DNA from: Mucilaginibacter ginsenosidivorans
Lineage (GTDB): Bacteria; Bacteroidota; Bacteroidia; Sphingobacteriales; Sphingobacteriaceae
DNA: 64,000 nt
Direction of reading: 5' to 3'
Assembly (NCBI RefSeq): GCF_007971025.1
Contig: NZ_CP042436.1
Location: 1,922,001 to 1,986,000, forward strand
This document shows positions 58,922-64,000 of the stretch, piece by piece (position 1 is the first letter of the stretch; every line of letters begins with the position of its first letter). The notes under the pieces were generated by a model. That model was not told where the DNA came from. It ran no database searches and saw only the letters and a list, made by a program, of their open reading frames with translations. Position numbers and translations under genes: made by a program.

Positions 58922-60010
58922 TTATATATTCCTTCCTTTCCAAGTAGTCGTTTTGGTTAGGTATCGCTGTATGGCCAAAAAAGCTATAATCAGCAAATTG
59001 AATATTTGTATAGGATGAAGCAATACATTCCGGGCCGCGCTTTGCCCCGCCAGCAAAGAGATCATTACACGCGGCAGCAGGATAAGACCCAGCATCATGG
59101 TGATGAGGTTAAGGTTTAGCGTGGTGATAACGATCATTGGTCCACCGATGAGCAGCAGCAGGAAGATCAAAAAGCTAAAAATGTTAAAATTGAAGGCGGC
59201 CAGGGCGTTCTTGCCAAAGCCATTGACAGCCCCTGAATAGCTTTTGTACATGCGGCAGCTGATCATGCCGTTGGCCAGCAGGCTTTCGCTGTTAAACCTG
59301 GCCGACTTCACCTGCCTCATGATCTCGGCATCCTCCACTATTTTATCCTTCGTCAGGCTGTGCCATTGTTTTTGCCGGTAAATATCAGCGTTAAATAACA
59401 TAAACTGTCCGCTTGCCGCGGCCACGACCGAATTGCGGCTTAGGTAAATGAGCCTCAGCGGCAATAAATTCAGCAATATATAGTGCATTAAAGGTACTGT
59501 AACCTTTTCGGCAAAAGTTTCCATCTGCTGGTTGGCGAAAAGACTAAGCAGTCCCAGGTTGCGAAAATACATGCGGTGCACCGCGCTATTGATCAGGCTG
59601 TTACGCACCTGCACATCAGCATCAAGAAACAGGAAAAAGTCGCCCTTTGCTTGCTGTGCCAGTTGATGACAGGCATAGTTTTTTCCGAGCCACTGGCCGG
59701 TCAGCTCTTTTCCCCTAATAATACGGAAGGCATGATGCTTCGACGCAAACCCGGCACACAATTCGTACGTGCTGTCAGACGAGTCATCATCTAACACGAT
59801 TACCTCATAATTCGGGTAATCCTGGCTTAAAATAGAGTCGAGCAGGTTGAGGATATTTTTCTCCTCGTTTCGGGCAGGTATCAGTATCGACACCAGGTCA
59901 GTATAAGGCTTATTTACGCGGCGTAGTTTGGGGTCGGAGACGAAGTTAAAAACCGTTACGACGAAGCGCAGTATAATAAAAACGAACGTAACGTAAATAA
60001 CGGTGATCAC
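58922..60010 (-). CDS. membrane glycosyltransferase family 2 (CrtQ/CruC-like)
   Basis: 362 residues with GTG start at 60010. One N-terminal membrane helix is followed by a GT2 catalytic domain: SILIPARNEEKNI, VLDDDSSDST (DxD region 1), FFLFLDADVQV (DxD region 2) and IVEDAEIMRQVK (catalytic ED). Three to four C-terminal membrane helices follow. It resembles the carotenoid and lipid glycosyltransferases that work with an acyltransferase. The PlsC-like gene ends 39 bp upstream. Acceptor lipid unknown. Confidence 0.85.
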   Translation of the reverse strand: MITVIYVTFVFIILRFVVTVFNFVSDPKLRRVNKPYTDLVSILIPARNEEKNILNLLDSILSQDYPNYEVIVLDDDSSDSTYELCAGFASKHHAFRIIRGKELTGQWLGKNYACHQLAQQAKGDFFLFLDADVQVRNSLINSAVHRMYFRNLGLLSLFANQQMETFAEKVTVPLMHYILLNLLPLRLIYLSRNSVVAAASGQFMLFNADIYRQKQWHSLTKDKIVEDAEIMRQVKSARFNSESLLANGMISCRMYKSYSGAVNGFGKNALAAFNFNIFSFLIFLLLLIGGPMIVITTLNLNLITMMLGLILLPRVMISLLAGQSAARNVLLHPIQIFNLLIIAFLAIQRYLTKTTTWKGRNI

Positions 60011-60049
60011 TTTAAATAACTATTTCGGGTTTCGTTTTTACATATCTAC

Positions 60050-60673
60050 TTAATGCTCCATATTTACCTGGGCCGCCAACGCTTGCTGATGACAGATATT
60101 TATATTTTTTACCAATTCATCAAAAGGTACCTGGCCGGCTACGCCGCAATCAAATAAATGAATATAAGCCGACGGCTTGAGGCTTTCAAAATAATCGATC
60201 AGCACGCAGGAATAAACCACCTGGCAGGGGCCTTTGATATTTTTGATCAGCTTATCTATGCCGCGTTCGATGGTTACTTCGATGGCATGGTTCGAGATCA
60301 GTTCGCCCTGCGGGAAAACGACCACCAGGTTTTGCGGATCATTAAGCAACCCGGCAGCATATTGCAGCGATTCGATCATTTCGCGTGAGCCCTTCTCAAT
60401 GGAAAACCCGCCGAAATAGTTGAAGAGCCATCGCTTTTCAAGGTGATCGTGCTGCATCATAATGTACAGCTTACGCTTAAGGTGCCAGTAAGCCAGGTAA
60501 TTGCCAAAAAAGCCGTCCCACCAGCTAAAATGATTGCAAAGCAAAAGAATAGAGTGACCGGGTTTTGGCTCAAACGGCATTACCACAACCTGGTTAAACG
60601 CCTTGCGCATACGGTAACGCATATATTTTGCGAACCAGTTGCTCATCCAGGTAACTCTGCGGGCGGGTATCAT
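60050..60673 (-). CDS. 1-acylglycerol-3-phosphate acyltransferase-like (PlsC) protein
   Basis: 207 residues from ATG 60673, whose ATGA overlaps the upstream hydrolase's stop by 4 nt; the longer reading to 60721 is rejected. The HX4D motif is CNHFSWWDGF (His48, Asp53), with GGFSIEKGSREMIESL matching the second and FPQGELISN the third block. It transfers acyl chains to a lipid or glycosyl acceptor. Sandwiched between the hydrolase and the glycosyltransferase, it may act on a glycosylated lipid; this is inference. Confidence 0.85.
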   Translation of the reverse strand: MIPARRVTWMSNWFAKYMRYRMRKAFNQVVVMPFEPKPGHSILLLCNHFSWWDGFFGNYLAYWHLKRKLYIMMQHDHLEKRWLFNYFGGFSIEKGSREMIESLQYAAGLLNDPQNLVVVFPQGELISNHAIEVTIERGIDKLIKNIKGPCQVVYSCVLIDYFESLKPSAYIHLFDCGVAGQVPFDELVKNINICHQQALAAQVNMEH

Positions 60674-61491
60674 TGCGGTAAATTTAGTAAATACTCGTCC
60701 AAAGCCTGCACTACCAACCAATGCCCAAGCTGCACCTCATGCACCTGCGGATCATCCAGTTTCGCGATAAAAGGTTTTGCGGCTGATATCGGGAACAGTT
60801 TATCGTCCCTGCCAAAGATCAATGTGCATTTGATATGGTGCTGGTTGATGAGCGCGGCTATCCTGTTTGTATCCGGTTTTAGCTGCCTGATGATGTTCAG
60901 GGTATAATAAACGTCCTGTCTTTTTTTTTCGGTATCTATCTCGTTATAGGCGATGGTGTACAGGCTATCGTCAATAAACCTTACCCTTTTCAAATTTTTC
61001 AATAACGATGGCGCCAGCCATTTGCTTTTTGTCGCCCGGCGAAAAAAGAATTTGCCCATCGGCTTGTGCATCAAAAACTCGAACCCTTTGTAAACTGATA
61101 AACCATCCGGCGCCATCAGGATGATCTCTTCGATCAAATCAGGGTATTCTTCCAGCAATATCAACGCTAAATTCGCGCCGATGGAATAGGCCATCAACGA
61201 TACCCTTTGCCGTCCATAAATTTTGAACCATTCCTCCAGGTAAGCTTTCACCATTTCGCGGGGCATGCCTTCCAATATTTCCTTTTCTGTCCAGGTGCTT
61301 TCCAGTTCGCTTTCGCCATGGAAAAAATGGTCGATACCGTAAACGTGATATTTTGTCAGGATGGATTTTTTAAGCACATGGAACTGCTTCCCCGTCATGC
61401 CATAACCATGAAAGGCCAGCATCGGTTTATCGCCGCTGCCGTATTCGTGGTAATGCACTTTGCCAAGACCGGGAATTGTGAGGAAGCCCAT
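60670..61491 (-). CDS. alpha/beta hydrolase
   Basis: 273 residues from ATG 61491 (MGFLTIPGLGKVHYHEYG); a TTG nine bases upstream is less likely. The fold shows LAFHGYGMTGKQF (oxyanion), nucleophile elbow MAYSIGANLAL (Ser with Ala at position -2 instead of Gly), and Asp in FGRDDKLFPI. A late His is in LGHWLVV. There is no signal peptide, so it is cytoplasmic. It is the first gene of a three-gene minus-strand set. Substrate unknown; a lipid esterase is plausible. Confidence 0.85.
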   Translation of the reverse strand: MGFLTIPGLGKVHYHEYGSGDKPMLAFHGYGMTGKQFHVLKKSILTKYHVYGIDHFFHGESELESTWTEKEILEGMPREMVKAYLEEWFKIYGRQRVSLMAYSIGANLALILLEEYPDLIEEIILMAPDGLSVYKGFEFLMHKPMGKFFFRRATKSKWLAPSLLKNLKRVRFIDDSLYTIAYNEIDTEKKRQDVYYTLNIIRQLKPDTNRIAALINQHHIKCTLIFGRDDKLFPISAAKPFIAKLDDPQVHEVQLGHWLVVQALDEYLLNLPQ

Positions 61492-61523
61492 AACGGGCAA
61501 TATTAAGGAATTTTATTAATCCC

Positions 61524-61551
61524 GTAGAGACGCATCATCATGCGTCTCTAC
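61524..61551. repeat. GTAGAGACGCA hairpin repeat, copy 2
   Basis: A perfect 12-bp stem GTAGAGACGCAT/ATGCGTCTCTAC with loop CATC. It lies 62 bp before the small secreted gene. A near copy is at 62083-62110 on the other side of that gene. Confidence 0.8.
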
Positions 61552-61612
61552 TTTAAATAACAGATATTTCCGGCAACCATTGTATTTTTAACGGACATTT
61601 CAATGCCGTTTT

Positions 61613-62080
61613 ATGAAACTATTGCTGATATCCGCGTTTATCTTGATCATTGGCTCTGCCAGGCCGCCGGCCGGTTTGCAGGGCACTTATGGTGTGCAAA
61701 GCAGGAATGATAAAGCCCCATACTCTTTGCTCCAAATCCACTATTCGGCTAAAGGTATTATCTTATTTTATTTTGAACGCGCACAGGGTGCACCGGGCTA
61801 TAATTCAGGCGCGATTTATGGGCAGCTGACTTTGAACAAGAAAACCGGGAACTACGAATACTTGCCTGTTGAAGAAGGCGACTGCAAGCTGGAATTCATT
61901 CATGCCGGGAACAAGATAATAATAAGGACCTTATCAGGTGATTGCGGCTTTGGCGGCGGGGTAATCGCCGACGGCACCTATCCGTTAATGGATACCAAAA
62001 ATCCGGTGTTTTGTATTACCCGCACGGGTAAGAAGGTGTATTTTGAAAAAACACCGCCGGGTAAATTCAGGGAGGATTAA
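61613..62080 (+). CDS. small secreted protein of unknown function (155 residues)
   Basis: MKLLLISAFILIIGSARPPAGLQG is a signal peptide. The mature part is beta-rich (GTYGVQSRNDKAPYSLLQIHYSAKGIILFYFERAQG; GKKVYFEKTPPGKFRED) with two Cys pairs (GDCKLEF, SGDCGFGG, FCITRT), suggesting a disulfide-stabilised lipocalin-like or jelly-roll fold. No family recognised. Flanked on both sides by GTAGAGACGCA hairpins. Confidence 0.7.
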   Translation: MKLLLISAFILIIGSARPPAGLQGTYGVQSRNDKAPYSLLQIHYSAKGIILFYFERAQGAPGYNSGAIYGQLTLNKKTGNYEYLPVEEGDCKLEFIHAGNKIIIRTLSGDCGFGGGVIADGTYPLMDTKNPVFCITRTGKKVYFEKTPPGKFRED

Positions 62081-62082
62081 AT

Positions 62083-62110
62083 GTAGAGACGCATAACTAT
62101 GCATCTCTAC
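62083..62110. repeat. GTAGAGACGCA hairpin repeat, copy 3
   Basis: GTAGAGACGCATA opposite TATGCATCTCTAC, one mismatch, 2-nt loop. It follows the small secreted gene's stop by 2 bp and precedes the convergent waaA stop by 4 bp, so it may terminate both. Confidence 0.8.
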
Positions 62111-62114
62111 AGGA

Positions 62115-63332
62115 TTAATAATTATCAAGATATTCCAAAATCATCCCCGTCGCCCCCGTATTCTCTTTCACATAATCCTTTATCTTTTGACTGATGCTTT
62201 TGAGCCGATCATCGTTTGTTAAATAAGAGAAAGTGTTTTTCAATTCAGCAGCATTATTGATACTAACAGCTAATTCCAACGACACCAGGTCGCGTGCCTC
62301 CTTAAACTTTTTATAATTTGGGCCAAAAATAGCCGGCAGCCCAAATGCGGCAGCCTCTAAAATGTTATGTATCCCTACCCCGAACCCACCGCCGATGTAG
62401 GCAACCTGGCCGTATTGGTACAGGGAGGATAGCATGCCAATGTTGTCGATGACGATGATCTTGAGATCTGAGATCTGAGATTTGAGATTTGAGACATCTG
62501 AATAGCGCATGGCTGAATTTGAAGGCAGTAAACTGATGAGTTTACTTATTTTATCTTCTTTGATCTCATGCGGGGCGATGACGAATTTCCAGTCGGGGTG
62601 GGTTTTGATGAGTTGTACCAACAGTTCTTCATCTTCCGGCCAGGTGCTGCCGGCGATGAACACCTTGCTGCCTTTTGTAAATTCTTCGATCAGCGGGAAA
62701 GGCTTCGGTGCCTGCGCGTTGGCCCATACCCTGTCGAAACGAGTATCGCCGCTTACGGATACATTGGTGATATGGATATTTTGAAGCAGGTTTTTCGAGT
62801 TTTCATCCTGCACAAAAAAATGGGTCACAAAACCCAGCATTCGGCGGTACAGGTCGCCGTACCATTTAAAGAATACCTGGTTTGGCCTAAAAATGCCCGA
62901 AATGACAAACAAAGGAACATTTTTTTGGTTTAACTCGTAAAAATAGTGGTACCAATACTCGTATTTGGTAAAAACGGCTATTGTGGGTTGAATGGCATCG
63001 ATAAAATGCCGTGCATTGGCAGCTGTATCCAGCGGAAGGTAATACACGGCATCAGCAAGTGGTGTATTTTTTCGGATCTCGTAACCCGATGGTGAAAAAA
63101 AGGTAATCACTATCGCGGTACCGGAGTGTGCCGACCGGAAGCCGGCCAGTACGGGAAGGCCCTGTTCAAACTCGCCAAGCGAGGCAAAATGGAACCAGGC
63201 GCTCTTGTCAAATTTTTGGTATTGAATATTGCTTCTGCCTTTTAGCCAGAGCTTTGCCTTATTGTTAAAAAACGAGGCAATGTATATTAAGAACACATAA
63301 ATTCTTAATCCTAAGTTATAAAGCAGCAGCAT
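62115..63332 (-). CDS. waaA: 3-deoxy-D-manno-octulosonic acid transferase
   Basis: 405 residues. It transfers Kdo from CMP-Kdo to lipid A. An N-terminal membrane anchor is followed by the acceptor domain with HFASLGEFEQGLPVLAGFR (the catalytic Glu is in LGEFEQG). The donor domain has TFFSPSGYEIRKNTPLADAVYYLPLD earlier and IDNIGMLSSLYQYGQVAYIGGGFGVGIHNILEAAAFGLPAIFGP. Length is close to the usual. The linker before IVIDNIGML is encoded by a heptamer array (62463-62497). Confidence 0.94.
   Translation of the reverse strand: MLLLYNLGLRIYVFLIYIASFFNNKAKLWLKGRSNIQYQKFDKSAWFHFASLGEFEQGLPVLAGFRSAHSGTAIVITFFSPSGYEIRKNTPLADAVYYLPLDTAANARHFIDAIQPTIAVFTKYEYWYHYFYELNQKNVPLFVISGIFRPNQVFFKWYGDLYRRMLGFVTHFFVQDENSKNLLQNIHITNVSVSGDTRFDRVWANAQAPKPFPLIEEFTKGSKVFIAGSTWPEDEELLVQLIKTHPDWKFVIAPHEIKEDKISKLISLLPSNSAMRYSDVSNLKSQISDLKIIVIDNIGMLSSLYQYGQVAYIGGGFGVGIHNILEAAAFGLPAIFGPNYKKFKEARDLVSLELAVSINNAAELKNTFSYLTNDDRLKSISQKIKDYVKENTGATGMILEYLDNY
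62463..62497. repeat. heptamer array inside waaA
   Basis: GAGATCT, GAGATCT, GAGATTT, GAGATTT, GAGACAT, five contiguous 7-mers, lie in the waaA frame and encode the linker DVSNLKSQISDL. The same heptamer family stands free at 47731-47765. Confidence 0.75.
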
Positions 63333-63395
63333 TATATTTTATTAATTGTTACCTTAGACGCGCATAAAAGTAAGAACATAAAAACATAAATACAT

Positions 63396-64000
63396 ATGAA
63401 AATAGCTGTAGTAGGTACAGGGTACGTGGGTTTGGTAACCGGTACCTGTCTGGCCGAAACGGGCAACCAGGTAACCTGCGTTGATATCAATGAGAAAAAA
63501 GTAGAAATGATGAAAAACGGCAAGGTTCCGATCTACGAACCGGGCCTCGAATTACTCTTCAACCGTAATATAAACCAGGGCAGGCTTCATTTTACGTCGA
63601 ACCTGGCTGAAGCAATAGAAGAAGCAAAGATCATATTCATGGCACTGCCAACCCCTCCGGGCGGCGATGGCGCTGCCGACCTTAGCTATGTACTTGGTGC
63701 CGCAAAAGATATTGCAAAGCTGATGAAAGAATATAAGGTGATCGTAACCAAATCGACCGTGCCGGTGGGTACCGCCGATAAGGTGACCGCCATTATGAAG
63801 GAAAATACAAACCAGGAGTTCGCTGTGGTATCAAACCCCGAGTTCCTGCGCGAAGGCGTTGCAGTAGACGATTTTATGAAGCCCGACCGAGTGGTTATCG
63901 GTACTACCGACGAGCGCGCACGCAAATTGCTGGGCGAACTTTATGGGCCATACGTACGCCAGGGCAACCCCATTGTATTTATGGACGAGCGTTCATCCGA
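63396..64000 (+). CDS. UDP-glucose/UDP-N-acetylmannosamine-type 6-dehydrogenase, 3' end cut by window
   Basis: 201 codons are visible from ATG 63396. MKIAVVGTGYVGLVTGTCLAETGNQVTCVDI is the NAD-binding start of nucleotide-sugar 6-dehydrogenases. PIYEPGLELLF, ALPTPPGGDGAADLSYV, TKSTVPVGTADKV and VSNPEFLREGVAVDDFMKPDRVVIG are highly conserved Ugd segments. The catalytic Cys lies beyond the window. Most likely UDP-glucose 6-dehydrogenase, giving UDP-glucuronate for surface polysaccharide; the presence of waaA next door fits an envelope role. Divergent from waaA across 63 bp. Confidence 0.92.
   Translation, partial: MKIAVVGTGYVGLVTGTCLAETGNQVTCVDINEKKVEMMKNGKVPIYEPGLELLFNRNINQGRLHFTSNLAEAIEEAKIIFMALPTPPGGDGAADLSYVLGAAKDIAKLMKEYKVIVTKSTVPVGTADKVTAIMKENTNQEFAVVSNPEFLREGVAVDDFMKPDRVVIGTTDERARKLLGELYGPYVRQGNPIVFMDERSS

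Overview
The window reads as a chromosomal stretch from a member of the Bacteroidota, most likely the Sphingobacteriaceae (Mucilaginibacter/Pedobacter-like). The evidence is a SusC/SusD glycan locus, DUF5686, DUF5916, DUF1080, DUF1593 and FISUMP proteins, many lipoproteins, weak Shine-Dalgarno signals, a TAnnTTTG-type promoter box, and dense intergenic repeats of the kinds common in that phylum. The genus is inference. No rRNA, tRNA, CRISPR, transposase or prophage was found.

Layout. 1-5531: a truncated DoxX/thioredoxin-like membrane protein, a lone oligopeptide-type ABC permease, shikimate kinase, a PyrR-like phosphoribosyltransferase, a conserved hypothetical and the rRNA methyltransferase RlmD. 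5608-9312: a possible 37-residue acidic peptide, three small membrane proteins, and a CreD operon with a winged-helix regulator and a repeated 17-bp palindrome. 9411-16778: secreted proteins (parallel beta-helix lipoprotein, DUF1593 hydrolase-like protein, FISUMP lipoprotein, M1 metallopeptidase). 17191-20423: pheS in a chain with a Rieske-like lipoprotein and a TetR regulator, then kbl. 20529-30266: Gfo/Idh oxidoreductase, aldo/keto reductase, and a three-gene cluster (HEAT-DUF1080, Tat-exported Gfo/Idh, DUF1080) that fits 3-keto-glycoside metabolism; then DUF5916, DUF5686 and TrhO.

34258-46946 is the main accessory locus: a membrane-spanning propeller/HTH sensor-regulator, SusC, SusD, a LamG lipoprotein, two GH144-type 'glucoamylase' proteins (one predicted surface lipoprotein, one periplasmic) and a secreted alpha/beta esterase. 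Together they look like a beta-1,2-glucan utilisation locus. 47025-55050 holds a repeat-rich hypothetical, DUF2442, YebC, a lipoprotein, an SDR threonine dehydrogenase (functional partner of kbl 30 kb away), aspartate-semialdehyde dehydrogenase, HicB/HicA, a PNPOx-fold protein, a LysR regulator and a DJ-1/PfpI protein. 55114-64000 holds a B12-type radical SAM protein, ferrochelatase, IspH, a glycosyltransferase/acyltransferase/hydrolase cassette, a small secreted protein, the Kdo transferase WaaA and the start of UDP-glucose 6-dehydrogenase.

Two non-coding patterns stand out. First, degenerate tandem arrays with a strict 7-bp period (8 bp at one locus) occur at more than a dozen places, often as inverted pairs around a short spacer, and two of them lie inside the conserved genes pheS and waaA. 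Second, the palindrome ACTTTG-N5-CAAAGT occurs immediately upstream of three start codons: the CreD operon's first gene, creD itself and the distant radical SAM gene. This suggests a small regulon controlled by the operon's own winged-helix protein.
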